Below are positions 26,792-35,607 of a stretch of 64,000 bases of DNA, in pieces. The notes under the pieces are model-generated. The model did no database searches and was not told where the DNA came from. It saw only the letters and a list, made by a program, of their open reading frames with translations. Location of the stretch: the NCBI RefSeq assembly GCF_026870175.2, contig NZ_CP113977.2:124001-188000 (forward strand), read 5' to 3'. A program made the position numbers and the translations under genes. The DNA is from Flavobacterium aestivum (lineage in GTDB: Bacteria; Bacteroidota; Bacteroidia; Flavobacteriales; Flavobacteriaceae). Numbering within the stretch: the stretch's first letter is position 1; each line of letters begins with the position of its first letter.

Positions 26792-27757
26792 TTAAAGGTT
26801 TGATTGTAAATATATTAAATTATTTTTAATTGCATCTGTAATTTTTAAACCAGTTAAATCTTCAATCCAAAGATATTGTCCACTAGGATTTATTTCTAAA
26901 AAATACCAAGTCCCATCTTTTGATACAATAAAATCCAATGCTCCATATATTAAATTAAATTCTTTCATCAATATATAAATTTTGGCTTTTATATTATCTG
27001 GTGGTGTTATTATTGAATGTGGTGTATTAGCTAAATCATATCTTCTCCAATCAGTTTTTGCAATTTCTGATTTTTGAGAATCAATTTTACAAACAAAATG
27101 TTCATTCCCTACAACAGTATAACGAACCTCGAAATCTTTTTCAATATATTTTTGCAAAAAAATTGGATTTTCTTCTTCTTCAGAAAACTCTAAAAGCTTG
27201 CTATAAGGAATTATATTTACATAAAAACCTACAAATTGATTATCTTCAATTTTATAAAAATCTTGATTCAAAAGTTTCAACACAACTTGTTCATGTTTTT
27301 TACCAAACTCTAAAATTTCTTTTTTATCATTTGAAAGCAAATAATCTGGAACTTGAAATCCAATATCTTCAGCAACTTTTAATTGAAAATATTTGTTTTC
27401 AGCTTTATGGTTTTTACGATAATAATTTAACCATTTAACATCTTTCAAATAAAAATAGATTCCTAATAATGTTTTATTCCATTCGTTTTTCCAGATATTA
27501 AATTTATAATCTTTATCCTGTTCATCAAGCATTAACTGAACAAAAGTTCTTCTATTCCAAACACAATCTACTTTATCGATGGAAATATTACCGTCCTCTG
27601 TTTTTATCGACCAAGTTTTATTTTTGAATGTAACGATTGTTTTTTCTAATGAACCTGTATCCAAATTAAATCTAAAATATTCAATATTATCTTCTTTTAG
27701 CTTGCTTATCAAAACATTTGCATGAGCATCATTTTTTTCCGTTAGAATAAGAATCAT
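26792..27757 (-). CDS. MvdC/MvdD-type ATP-grasp peptide ligase (graspetide maturase)
   Basis: This 321-residue protein has the MvdC/MvdD ATP-grasp layout: an N-terminal Rossmann-like part ('MILILTEKNDAHANVLISKL'), 'DCVWNRR', the ATP-binding 'VVLKLLN' strand, 'EVRYTVVGNEHFVCKI', 'DWRRYD' and the metal-binding end 'DGTWYFLEINPSGQYLWIE'. Such enzymes activate Asp/Glu side chains with ATP and link them to Ser/Thr or Lys of a precursor. The adjacent 66-residue peptide is the obvious substrate. No dedicated transporter or protease is next to the pair. Confidence 0.85.
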   Translation of the reverse strand: MILILTEKNDAHANVLISKLKEDNIEYFRFNLDTGSLEKTIVTFKNKTWSIKTEDGNISIDKVDCVWNRRTFVQLMLDEQDKDYKFNIWKNEWNKTLLGIYFYLKDVKWLNYYRKNHKAENKYFQLKVAEDIGFQVPDYLLSNDKKEILEFGKKHEQVVLKLLNQDFYKIEDNQFVGFYVNIIPYSKLLEFSEEEENPIFLQKYIEKDFEVRYTVVGNEHFVCKIDSQKSEIAKTDWRRYDLANTPHSIITPPDNIKAKIYILMKEFNLIYGALDFIVSKDGTWYFLEINPSGQYLWIEDLTGLKITDAIKNNLIYLQSNL

Positions 27758-28077
27758 TTATATCAGTTTTTTAATGAGTTATTTTATTTATTAAAAAAAA
27801 TTTGATATAAATATATAGCAAATCATAATTAATGTAATATATTTTTTAATAAAATTAAAACTTTACATCATTCTAACCAAATTTAGTTAGATGTAATATC
27901 ACTAAAATTAGTTATTGATTAAATGATTCTTTTAACTTATATTGCCTTTAAAAATTTTACTGACAAAAATAGAAATGAAGGTAATGTATCAGATATGTTG
28001 GTGCCCCACTGGTGCTCGATTGCATCAAGTACCTACTTAAAAAAGAACAAAACCAACAGGAACGTAAAATATTTTAT
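27758..28077. other. AT-rich intergenic stretch with a cassette-junction repeat
   Basis: It holds the promoter region of the ATP-grasp gene (reading left). At 27980-28003 it has the sequence GGTAATGTATCAGATATGTT plus four more bases, which recurs in part at 25629, 25648 and 26372. The last 70 bases read as an open frame into the RraB-like gene and may be a leftover toxin end. Confidence 0.4.
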
Positions 28078-28440
28078 ATGATAAGTCAAGAAACAGTTAT
28101 AAATTTTTTTAAAGATTTAAAAGAAGCAAATGATTTTAATTCTAATGAAAAATTGCTTTGGGGCTATTTCTTCTTAGATAGCAATAAAAAAAAGCTTGAA
28201 GATTTTTCTTTAAAGCTTGAACAGCTTGGATATAGGTTCAAAAATATTTTTGAAGCAGAAAAGATTAATGAAGGAGATAAAGCAGAATATTATCTTCACG
28301 TTGAAAAGATTGAACATCATACAGTAGACTCTCTATATGCTTTAAACAATATTTTTTATGATTTGGTAACAGAAAACAATATTGATTTTTACGACGGTTT
28401 TGATGTTGGCAGTATTATTAGTTCAGAAAATATAAGGTAG
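28078..28440 (+). CDS. RraB/DUF695-like protein, probable immunity
   Basis: A 120-residue acidic protein starting at ATG 28078 ('MISQETVINFFKDL'). The pattern 'KLLWGYFFLDSNKKKLEDFS...LEQLGYRF' and 'YYLHVEKIEHHTVDSLYALN...FYDGFDVG' fits the ribonuclease E inhibitor RraB fold, which recurs as immunity proteins in Bacteroidota toxin loci. A longer frame from a GTG at 28012 would add 22 residues but crosses a repeat-derived junction. Its cognate toxin is not present in the window. Confidence 0.6.
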   Translation: MISQETVINFFKDLKEANDFNSNEKLLWGYFFLDSNKKKLEDFSLKLEQLGYRFKNIFEAEKINEGDKAEYYLHVEKIEHHTVDSLYALNNIFYDLVTENNIDFYDGFDVGSIISSENIR

Positions 28441-28532
28441 TGTTTCAGAGTTAGTGATATGCGATTTTACATTTCTAAGGTACTAAAAAAGAACAATAAT
28501 TAAAAATAATTTAGATAAAGGATAAAAAGAAG

Positions 28533-28559
28533 AAACCTCGCGAAAATACGAGGTTTTTT
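28533..28559. terminator. Bidirectional terminator
   Basis: Stem AAACCTCG / CGAGGTTT flanked by A and T runs. It ends exactly where the next gene's stop lies on the other strand. Confidence 0.7.
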
Positions 28560-28785
28560 ATAGATCTATTAGTTTAAATTCTTTAGTCAACCCTGAAAAA
28601 TCTTTATTGGTAACGACTTCAATACCATATAGAAAATTGTAATTAGGTACTTTTTTAATGTTTTGCCCATCAATACACAAATGCAAACTAGAAACTAATT
28701 GTGTGCCATAACGTTCCAGTTTTATAATTGCGCCAGAACAATGTTTTAAGTAACTGTCTAAGGCAAAAGGAGGTTCGTTTTTCAT
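28558..28785 (-). CDS. Hypothetical 75-residue protein
   Basis: A small open frame starting 'MKNEPPFALDSYLKHCSG', with no membrane segment and no recognised family. It lies 46 bases after the XRE regulator on the same strand and ends at a bidirectional terminator, which supports it being real. Confidence 0.45.
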   Translation of the reverse strand: MKNEPPFALDSYLKHCSGAIIKLERYGTQLVSSLHLCIDGQNIKKVPNYNFLYGIEVVTNKDFSGLTKEFKLIDL

Positions 28786-28831
28786 TATACGAAAAGGCTT
28801 TTCTGGGAATTAATATATCTTTTATAAAAGG

Positions 28832-29224
28832 CTATTTCCCCTTTAGTAATTTTTCCAAATATTCGACTTTATCTTTCTCGGCTTGAACTAAACGTTCGTA
28901 AAGTTCAACGACTTTATCTAACGGGTTAAAGTTACAAGTATCTTGGCGTCCAAAATTATTATTTGCAATAGCTTCATTAAAAGTATTGAAATAATTAATC
29001 ACACCTTCATCTGAAAAGTTTTTAATTGCTTCAACTGTAACGCCCAGCGCCTTTGCAACTTCCGCAAGCTTTTCATCTTCTATTGTTTCGCTATTCTCCA
29101 TAGCGGATATTGCCTGTTGGTTTGTTCCTAAAGCCTGTGCTAAAGCTTCTTGTTTCATGTCTCGGAGTTCGCGAATACGGCTGATTCTTCGCCCTATATG
29201 ATTTGGTTTTTCTAATGTGCTCAT
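28832..29224 (-). CDS. XRE-family helix-turn-helix regulator (element 1 copy)
   Basis: A 130-residue protein whose N-terminal HTH_3 domain is 'RISRIRELRDMKQEALAQAL' followed by 'AISAMENSETIEDEKLAEVA'. A C-terminal coiled coil ('YERLVQAEKDKVEYLEKLL') probably dimerises it. It is strongly similar to the product of 57095-57523 in element 2. Both are divergent from a homologous small gene. The -7 promoter element lies only five bases before the start codon, so the mRNA is probably leaderless. Confidence 0.85.
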   Translation of the reverse strand: MSTLEKPNHIGRRISRIRELRDMKQEALAQALGTNQQAISAMENSETIEDEKLAEVAKALGVTVEAIKNFSDEGVINYFNTFNEAIANNNFGRQDTCNFNPLDKVVELYERLVQAEKDKVEYLEKLLKGK

Positions 29225-29228
29225 AGCT

Positions 29229-29262
29229 CAAAGATAATAATTAAGAATAAAAAAATAAGCAA
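29229..29262 (-). promoter_or_regulatory. Promoter of the XRE gene, probably leaderless
   Basis: On the minus strand TATCTTTG (29236-29229) fits TAnnTTTG, with a TTG 23 bases upstream. The start codon begins five bases later, near the expected transcription start. The element 2 copy has TATCTTTG in the same place (57535-57528). Confidence 0.5.
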
Positions 29263-29396
29263 TATGTAAAAAACATATTCAATTCATTACGATACATTCA
29301 AAAATGATTCTGTGAGAAATATTATCTTTTTTACTTGCATGTAATAAACAAAAATACAAATTAAAAAAAGTGTTTAACATCTAAAAAGTAAAATAT

Positions 29397-29513
29397 ATGA
29401 ATTGGTTTATATTATTAAAGCGATATAGGAAATTTCAAATCTGGACAAATGAGCTTCGACGTAAAGTATCAGAGTATCTTGAAAAATTATTAATCCAATT
29501 GAAAAATGAGTAA
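29397..29513 (+). CDS. Possible 38-residue basic peptide
   Basis: A short frame, Met-Asn-Trp-Phe-Ile...Gln-Leu-Lys-Asn-Glu, rich in Arg/Lys, ending three bases before the next gene. In element 2 the equivalent frame (starting near 57697) stops after nine codons, so it is either dispensable or not coding. Confidence 0.3.
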   Translation: MNWFILLKRYRKFQIWTNELRRKVSEYLEKLLIQLKNE

Positions 29514-29515
29514 CT

Positions 29516-29872
29516 ATGGAAACCAATAATATTAAAACCAAACAAGAATTACATGAACTAGTGAGTGCGCTTTTTACAACATTAACACCTGATAAACAGA
29601 AAAAGGATTTATATGCCGTATCATTTACTGTTTATGATTACAGTCACTTAATGCTTATTATCTCCGACCTTATAAGTCTTTGCGTGCGCGCCATAGAGGA
29701 TGAATCTGAGCGCGGTTCTGATTCTAAGGAAAATTCAAAAGTCAATATCGTACAAATATTGAATATTGCAATTGAGTTACTTCCCATTGATGAAGCTGCA
29801 TTTTTAGACAAGTCACGGGAAATATTTTTAAAGGAAAACAGTAATCATGTCCCTGAAAATCAAAATTCCTAA
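29516..29872 (+). CDS. Small conserved protein paired with the XRE regulator (element 1 copy)
   Basis: A 118-residue helical protein beginning 'METNNIKTKQELHELVSALF'. It is nearly identical over most of its length to the product of 57818-58165 in element 2 ('LYAVSFTVYDYSHL', 'QILNIAIELLP'). No known family. Its divergent pairing with an XRE gene in both elements suggests a functional unit, perhaps regulation or stability. Confidence 0.7.
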   Translation: METNNIKTKQELHELVSALFTTLTPDKQKKDLYAVSFTVYDYSHLMLIISDLISLCVRAIEDESERGSDSKENSKVNIVQILNIAIELLPIDEAAFLDKSREIFLKENSNHVPENQNS

Positions 29873-29900
29873 CGAAGAATTTTATGTAAAAGTGAGTCCT

Positions 29901-29938
29901 CCTGAAATAGGTTGACACAAAAGTTAACTTATTTCAGG
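29901..29938. repeat. Imperfect palindrome resembling insertion-sequence ends
   Basis: CCTGAAATAGGTTGAC and GTTAACTTATTTCAGG are inverted copies with two mismatches around a six-base loop. The arms resemble the terminal repeats of IS3-type elements, but there is no transposase nearby. It may be a solo remnant. Confidence 0.35.
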
Positions 29939-29968
29939 ACAATACATATTTAGAAAAATATAAAGCAT

Positions 29969-30000
29969 AAAAAACTCCTTAATTTTTTAAGGAGTTTTTT
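29969..30000. terminator. Terminator (same type as at 5361)
   Basis: Stem AAAAAACTCCTTAA / TTAAGGAGTTTTTT. The 100 bases that follow hold a short reverse open frame starting Met-Ser-Thr-Gln-Gln-Leu-Ser-Asp (near 30081) that I cannot identify. Confidence 0.65.
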
Positions 30001-30144
30001 GGTAGGGTCATACGGAACTGTTTACGAACCATTTCTCGCAAGATTTGAAGAAGCTTGCCGTCGGATAGTTGCTGTGTAGACATATAATTATTTATATTGA
30101 AATTATTAGAACACCAGAATAACTAGAGCAAGATTCTATAAGTG

Positions 30145-33100
30145 TTACTTTGTTTTTGTATTGACTTTAATGCTATTTTGTAGCTCTGTTTTTGAAGATA
30201 TATATCTTGTACTTAATAAGTTTTCGACTAATTCAATTTCAAAATCAGTTTTACCAATTTCGGGTCTCTTCCCTTTTTGGGCAATAGTTGAATAAGGAAT
30301 AGGTAACAATACTAATAATTCATCAATATTCGGTTTAGAAAAGTCTTTAAAATAAATATTAAATATTTTCAGTCTATTACCAATATGCTTGGCTTTAGAA
30401 AATAATTTTTTGATAAATGTATATCCTATCTCAATTTTAGGATTGCTAGATAGTGTCTCACACACTTTATCTGATGTTTCAACCTTTTCAATAATTAATG
30501 CATTATCAACTTTTAAAATTATTTCAATCTTTTGTTTGTTAGAAAATGAAGCTGAGTCTAAAATAAGAAATAAATCTTCACTATCTATTTTATACTTTTC
30601 AAATTCAGTAATATATTTTTCTGGATTTTGGCATAATAAATCAATATGTTGGTTTGCAAAATACTCTCTTAAAAGATTGTAATTTTCAAGGGTAAGATTT
30701 AATACACTCTTGACAAGGCACTTTACTTTAAAAGATGATAGATTTTCAAATGATAGTTTATTTCTTGTGTAATGAATGCTTTTAATTAAATAAGAATAAG
30801 CTTCATCATTCAGATTTTCACAAAGCATAATTTTTTCTCTAAACATTAAGTAATCTGTATCTGTTGCAACGCTTATGGGACTTTTTGAAAGCTCCTCATA
30901 ATTCTCTTTATGATTAAAGAATTTTATTAATGCATCATCCATTTTCTTCTCATTATCTTGAAAATATTTGAATAAATTATTCCATATTGGTTTGACTTTT
31001 AAAGAACCAAAAAGAATCTCTGGAACACTCGACCCTTTAACTAAAGTAATGTCAGTTATTTTAGTTTTAATTTTATTTACTAAAGCAACAATGTTTTTTG
31101 AAGAAACATTTGGATTATTTAGTAAATCAATATATTTATCCTCACTTTCAAAACAATTATTTGGCAGTTTTAATAATACTTCTGACAAATAGAAATCTAT
31201 CATTTCTTCAATATAATTTTTAAGCTCTTTACAACTAGAATTTTGAATTGTAGTATAATTGGATGTTTCAATTTGAGAAATATCTTGACTGCAATAATCC
31301 AAAATAGTATATATATTTGTTAGATTGATGACATAAGATTTGTTGCTATAAATAGAGTTAAATAGTTCCTTATTAACATTTGGATTTTCAATAGTAATAA
31401 ATTTAATGTTCAACTCTTTAATTATTTTTTCTATTTTACCTAGTGCGATTTCATCATTAATAAAACTAAAAAAATCACTTTTTGATTCAATATAATCAAT
31501 CAGATCAGAGTTCTCACTCTGTAATTTAATATCTTCTAAATCAGTGTATTTAAAAATTAATTTTAAATACTCATATTTTTTTTCATCTGTAAGTAAGCTT
31601 ACTCTTTCTATATAGCCCCAAAAGTTGACCCAATTTTTACATAATAACTTTATAAACTCACCTTTGCATTCTCCTTGATTGACATATCCCTTTACAAAAT
31701 TGAACATATCTTCTTTTTCATTTGATAATTGCTTAAAAATTGAATTTATTTTTGTTAAATGGTTTGCTTTATTATTTAGTAAATAATCCAGTAGACTATA
31801 GTTTAAAATAGCTTCTTTTCCAAAATCATTATCTGATATTTTTTTTATTAAGTTTTCTAGTTTATTTAATTTGAAATCATATTCAGTATTCATTTGACTT
31901 TTTACATTTTGTAAAAATTCCCAATCTTGTTTTGTAATACTCCCTTCATGAAAATATGAGATATAGTCGTAGTAATTTTCATCTATAAAGCCATTAACCA
32001 ATAAATAAGAAATAAGTTTTTTGTTTTTTATATCTGAAGTAGAGAAAATACTTGAAACTGTTATTGAATTGAGTATCTGTTTCAATGACCAACTTCTTAT
32101 TTCAATTTTTTTAGAATTTAATTTTTCTATTTCTTGTTTTAACTTATTCACTTTATTATTTTCCTTACTATATATGAAATCTTCTCTTTCATCGTATGTA
32201 TATTCGGAATTTACAGCATCTTCAATATTGCCAAACGATTTATCTATTGTATTTTCAGTTAATTGAAAACTATATCCGTTATGGCTATAATAATATTTAT
32301 ACCATAATTGAGGTACAGACTTTAGTAACTTAAAAGTTTTATTTTCAATTAGTTCTGAAAAACCATAATCAACATTATTCAATTTAATAGAAACTGCATC
32401 AGGTATCTGCTTAATTAATTCCTGAATGTAGATAGCTCGAAGTTCATTTATATCACTAATTAGTTCATCTTCTATATCCGTTATTTGCTTTTTAATTTCA
32501 AGCATAGATTTATCCAGAGCAGTTGTTTTTTCTTTTATATAGTTCGGCTTTTCAATGATTAATTTATAGATACTACCTTTTCCATTATGTAAATCTGCAA
32601 AATCACCAGGGCATAAATTTTTATAAATAATCATTGCAAAAAGATTATTTTGATTTAACCTTTCTCCTAAATTATCCTTGTACAAAGAATATTCATTACA
32701 GATATTTGTTAATAATCTCATGTCTTCAATAAATATTGAAACATCATCTATAAAATCTTCTGTTGGTATATTTATTGTATTTAATCTTTTGAGTTTGTTT
32801 TTAATAATCTCATTAGAATTTGATGGATTTATAATTGGTATTACTGGAATAATAAAGTCGAAAAACTTTGTTCTATCTTTATCTTGAAACATATTATCTC
32901 TAATAGCATATAGAAAAACAATTTTTCTACCTATTTGTTTAGAACCATTTATTAAATTATTTAGTTCTCTTAATTTGGTAAATATTTCAGTATCATCAAA
33001 TCTATCTAAATCCTCTATTATAACAGTATTGTATTTAGTTACTTCAAAAAAATAAAGTATTTCATCCAAATGATGATTCAATATTGATTTATCATTATTG

Positions 33101-33801
33101 TCTCCAATTTCAATATCGGCACTCTGTATATTTAACTTATTGAGTTTTGAATTATTAAATACTCTAACAAGTTTTATTGAAAGATAATATAATCCCAATA
33201 AACTAATAACGAGTGATGTATACTTAAAATATGAACTATTTAATACATTGTTAATTTCAGAGAAATCTTTGTTAACCTCATTATGTTTGAATATGTATAC
33301 CAATGACAAACTCCAAATAAAAAAGAGAAATGAATTAAATATGATTTTCTTATTGTTTATATTTTTAATTCTTTTAAACCTTGAATCAGGAATATCATTA
33401 TGTTTCTCCTTATAAAAAATTTGTTGAAGAATACTTAATTCAATAAGTCTATTTACATTTTCATCTTCATCAGGTTTTGGATTAACAATATCTTTAAATG
33501 ATGCTAATGATATATTTAGATAATCATACTCTGTGTAATTCTTTTGGAAAGTCTTTATAATACTGCTTTTACCTGAACCATAAGTTCCAGTTAGAGCAAT
33601 ATTTTTTATATCATCATTCATCAATGCTTCTTTAAGAGCAATAAAGTAAATCCCTTTGTTAATAGCATTGTCAATAGGTGTTAAAGCTTCAAATCTATTT
33701 GATTGGCTTGTAGTTTGACTATATTCCAGTTTATTGATTAACTTAGTTAAGTGTAAATTAATTTTGATCAAAATACTATATGCAAAACTTCTTTTTATCA
33801 T
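30145..33801 (-). CDS. Large YobI/KAP-like P-loop NTPase
   Basis: A 1218-residue protein with Walker A 'GTYGSGKSS' at residues 72-80 and a Walker B-like 'TVIIEDLDRFDD' near 260. Between them lie two membrane segments (about 153-172 and 190-212), the hallmark of KAP/YobI NTPases, which place the ATPase inside the membrane face. The remaining 850 residues are helical and without known motifs, probably a sensor or effector region. Such proteins sit in mobile and defence loci; an antiphage role is plausible but not shown. It stands alone, without a partner on the same strand. Confidence 0.75.
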   Translation of the reverse strand: MIKRSFAYSILIKINLHLTKLINKLEYSQTTSQSNRFEALTPIDNAINKGIYFIALKEALMNDDIKNIALTGTYGSGKSSIIKTFQKNYTEYDYLNISLASFKDIVNPKPDEDENVNRLIELSILQQIFYKEKHNDIPDSRFKRIKNINNKKIIFNSFLFFIWSLSLVYIFKHNEVNKDFSEINNVLNSSYFKYTSLVISLLGLYYLSIKLVRVFNNSKLNKLNIQSADIEIGDNNDKSILNHHLDEILYFFEVTKYNTVIIEDLDRFDDTEIFTKLRELNNLINGSKQIGRKIVFLYAIRDNMFQDKDRTKFFDFIIPVIPIINPSNSNEIIKNKLKRLNTINIPTEDFIDDVSIFIEDMRLLTNICNEYSLYKDNLGERLNQNNLFAMIIYKNLCPGDFADLHNGKGSIYKLIIEKPNYIKEKTTALDKSMLEIKKQITDIEDELISDINELRAIYIQELIKQIPDAVSIKLNNVDYGFSELIENKTFKLLKSVPQLWYKYYYSHNGYSFQLTENTIDKSFGNIEDAVNSEYTYDEREDFIYSKENNKVNKLKQEIEKLNSKKIEIRSWSLKQILNSITVSSIFSTSDIKNKKLISYLLVNGFIDENYYDYISYFHEGSITKQDWEFLQNVKSQMNTEYDFKLNKLENLIKKISDNDFGKEAILNYSLLDYLLNNKANHLTKINSIFKQLSNEKEDMFNFVKGYVNQGECKGEFIKLLCKNWVNFWGYIERVSLLTDEKKYEYLKLIFKYTDLEDIKLQSENSDLIDYIESKSDFFSFINDEIALGKIEKIIKELNIKFITIENPNVNKELFNSIYSNKSYVINLTNIYTILDYCSQDISQIETSNYTTIQNSSCKELKNYIEEMIDFYLSEVLLKLPNNCFESEDKYIDLLNNPNVSSKNIVALVNKIKTKITDITLVKGSSVPEILFGSLKVKPIWNNLFKYFQDNEKKMDDALIKFFNHKENYEELSKSPISVATDTDYLMFREKIMLCENLNDEAYSYLIKSIHYTRNKLSFENLSSFKVKCLVKSVLNLTLENYNLLREYFANQHIDLLCQNPEKYITEFEKYKIDSEDLFLILDSASFSNKQKIEIILKVDNALIIEKVETSDKVCETLSSNPKIEIGYTFIKKLFSKAKHIGNRLKIFNIYFKDFSKPNIDELLVLLPIPYSTIAQKGKRPEIGKTDFEIELVENLLSTRYISSKTELQNSIKVNTKTK

Positions 33802-33954
33802 GTGTGATTTTTATCAAAAATAGTAAATATAATTATTAAGTTTTTTTTTAATTAAAAATCGAATCCCAATTAAGGAGCTGGGTTTTTCTCAATTCAAAAG
33901 TCATATTAATATGCAAATTACAAGAACAATGACAACCAATTTTCAATTTTAAGT

Positions 33955-34310
33955 TGCGACAAGAAATAAAATAGTATAACAAGAAATTTAGGAAGTCTAT
34001 AAAACCTTCAAAGGCTACAGCTTCTTCTGCACCATTATTTATGATGATAATATCTTTTGGAGAGCTACTAGTTTTGAAATAGGAATTTCGGATTTCATAG
34101 CCTCCGGAATTGTTCTTAAAACCAATTTAAAAGTACGTTTTGCCATTAAGTTCGTAACGGACTTCACGACAAAATTAGTCTGCAATTTCAATCAGGATTT
34201 TTCTTTCTTGAAGGTATTGCAAAAAGATGGTGAAGTAAGCGGAAAATCTATCAGTATTTTGATTTTATTTTCTGTACTGAAGCAGTCGTTTGAATATTCA
34301 ATCTTTGGCT
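33955..34310 (-). pseudogene. Decayed Toprim-domain primase/mobilisation gene
   Basis: Read on the minus strand, one frame gives 'FLQYLQERKILIEIAD', stop, 'FCREVRYELNGKTYF', stop, 'IGFKNNSGGYEIRNSYFK', then 'SSPKDIIIINNG' and 'VAFEGFIDFLNFL'. This matches the Toprim part of the CHC2-finger primases common in Bacteroidota mobile elements, with several in-frame stops and no start. The open frame on the plus strand across the same bases is a shadow. It shows that this end of element 1 once carried more replication or transfer functions. Confidence 0.65.
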
Positions 34311-34573
34311 GATGAAGAGAAAAACTAGCAGTATTAAATTTTTGTAAAAACTCACGAACAGTACAGTCATGATAGAGTATGCCAAAATCAATAAGATTAT
34401 CTCCTTTTCCTACCTCCTATTATTTACTACATAATTTCTTTCATGGAACACTTTTTTATAAAAGTATCGTGTTAGGAGCATGAGGATTTATATTGAACTT
34501 ATAAAAAGTATTTGATTCAGAAAGCCTATTTAATCCCGAAAAGCCAATAATTAGGGTAACACAAATAAAATGT

Positions 34574-34593
34574 TTTTCGGGAAAATTTCGGGA
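34574..34593 (+). repeat. Putative integrase arm site, right end of element 1
   Basis: Two TTTCGGGA units matching 5544-5563 at 19 of 20 bases. A further inverted TCCCGAAAA lies at 34534-34542. This lies about 60 bp from the attachment repeat. Confidence 0.45.
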
Positions 34594-34610
34594 AGAATGT
34601 AATTAAAAAA

Positions 34611-34650
34611 TCCGTAAATACTTTTTAAATAAGTAGTTACGGACTTTATT
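34611..34650. terminator. Hairpin at the element 1 / element 2 junction
   Basis: TCCGTAAATACTT and AAGTAGTTACGGA form a 13-base stem with one mismatch around a seven-base loop; CTTTATT follows. It touches the attachment repeat, as does another hairpin at 63751-63776 beside the tRNA gene. Confidence 0.45.
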
Positions 34651-34695
34651 TGTGGGCGATGAGGGGTTCGAACCCCCGACCCCCTCGGTGTAAAC
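34651..34695 (+). repeat. Left attachment site of element 2 (45-bp tRNA-Val 3' fragment)
   Basis: Exact 45-base copy of 63795-63839, covering the 3' end of tRNA-Val through the T-arm to the anticodon stem. It lacks the 5' half of the tRNA, so it is a duplicated attachment core. It separates the two elements. Confidence 0.88.
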
Positions 34696-34940
34696 TACAT
34701 ACCCTTGTTTTTGGAAGTTGGCAGGTATTGTATTTACTGAAACCTTTGATTTAAATATTATAATAAACGTGTACGGAAATGTGTTAGGGTTTATAATTAT
34801 ATTTGTTACTATTTATTTTTTTAAATGTCTGAAATTCCAACAACTATACCAAACTTTTAATTTATTTTTTTTCTTCTCGTGATTTGTTATTTAGGCAATA
34901 TTTCAAAATTATTATTAATGTAGTTATTTAATTTTGGGGA

Positions 34941-35375
34941 TTAACTGTTTTTATTCTTTTTATGCTCAGCTAACAATTCTCTCAACAATACATTTTCTCG
35001 TTCCACAAATTCAAGCTTTTGTTTCAATAGTTCTAATTCACTATTACTTACTGTATTGCCAGAAAAGTCACTTTTATTATGATTCCCAACTATGCGATTC
35101 CCAATCTGATGAGCGTTTTTTTTTGAAGTAATATTTGTTTTATTTTTATTACTATGGTTATCATTCTGGGCTAAATCGATATTAATTAATTCGTCAATAG
35201 TTATCTTAAAATATTCGCATATTTTTTGGATAGTTTCTATTTGGGGATTACTCCTTCCCGCTAAATATGTGCTAATAGTGCTTTGTTTGATGTCAAACAA
35301 ATTCCCAAAATCTTTTTGAGATAAATTATGCAGCAAGCACAAAGTTTTGATATTCAATCCTATAAAGTTATCCAT
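34941..35375 (-). CDS. XRE-family repressor of element 2
   Basis: A 144-residue protein with an N-terminal HTH_3 domain ('LCLLHNLSQKDFGNLFDIKQ', 'STISTYLAGRSNPQIETIQK'), a Lys/Asn-rich linker and a C-terminal leucine-rich coiled coil ('LELLKQKLEFVERENVLLRE'). It is divergent from the element's forward operon, in the classical position of a lysogeny repressor. The gap holds repeated TATTGTAATA sites that probably are its operators. Confidence 0.82.
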   Translation of the reverse strand: MDNFIGLNIKTLCLLHNLSQKDFGNLFDIKQSTISTYLAGRSNPQIETIQKICEYFKITIDELINIDLAQNDNHSNKNKTNITSKKNAHQIGNRIVGNHNKSDFSGNTVSNSELELLKQKLEFVERENVLLRELLAEHKKNKNS

Positions 35376-35380
35376 AACAA

Positions 35381-35432
35381 AATTGTAATATTTTTTCTAA
35401 CTAATATTGTAATAATTTCAAATATTGTAATA
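35381..35432. promoter_or_regulatory. Operator repeats upstream of the element 2 repressor
   Basis: TATTGTAATA occurs at 35405-35414 and 35423-35432 (18 bp apart), with a partial ATTGTAATA at 35382-35390. Related inverted forms lie at about 35444 and 35578. The array sits between the repressor start and the rightward operon, so it could set both promoters. Confidence 0.55.
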
Positions 35433-35607
35433 CATTTGCCTTGACAATATACGAAAATAAAACGAAATTTATTGTGGATTTTTATTAAAAATGTGATAAA
35501 ACATAAAATAATGCTTTTATTTTCTATTAAAAGGTTTAAGTATTAATAATTGTAGATACTAAAAATAATTATTCAAATTATTACAATTAATTGTATATCC
35601 AGTCTTT

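Noticed and set aside
29901..29938. Complete insertion sequence
   Set aside because: Only an end-like palindrome is present and no transposase frame lies within several hundred bases.
33992..34312. Open frame on the plus strand without start codon
   Set aside because: The opposite strand carries recognisable Toprim-primase sequence with stops, so the plus-strand frame is a shadow of a decayed gene.
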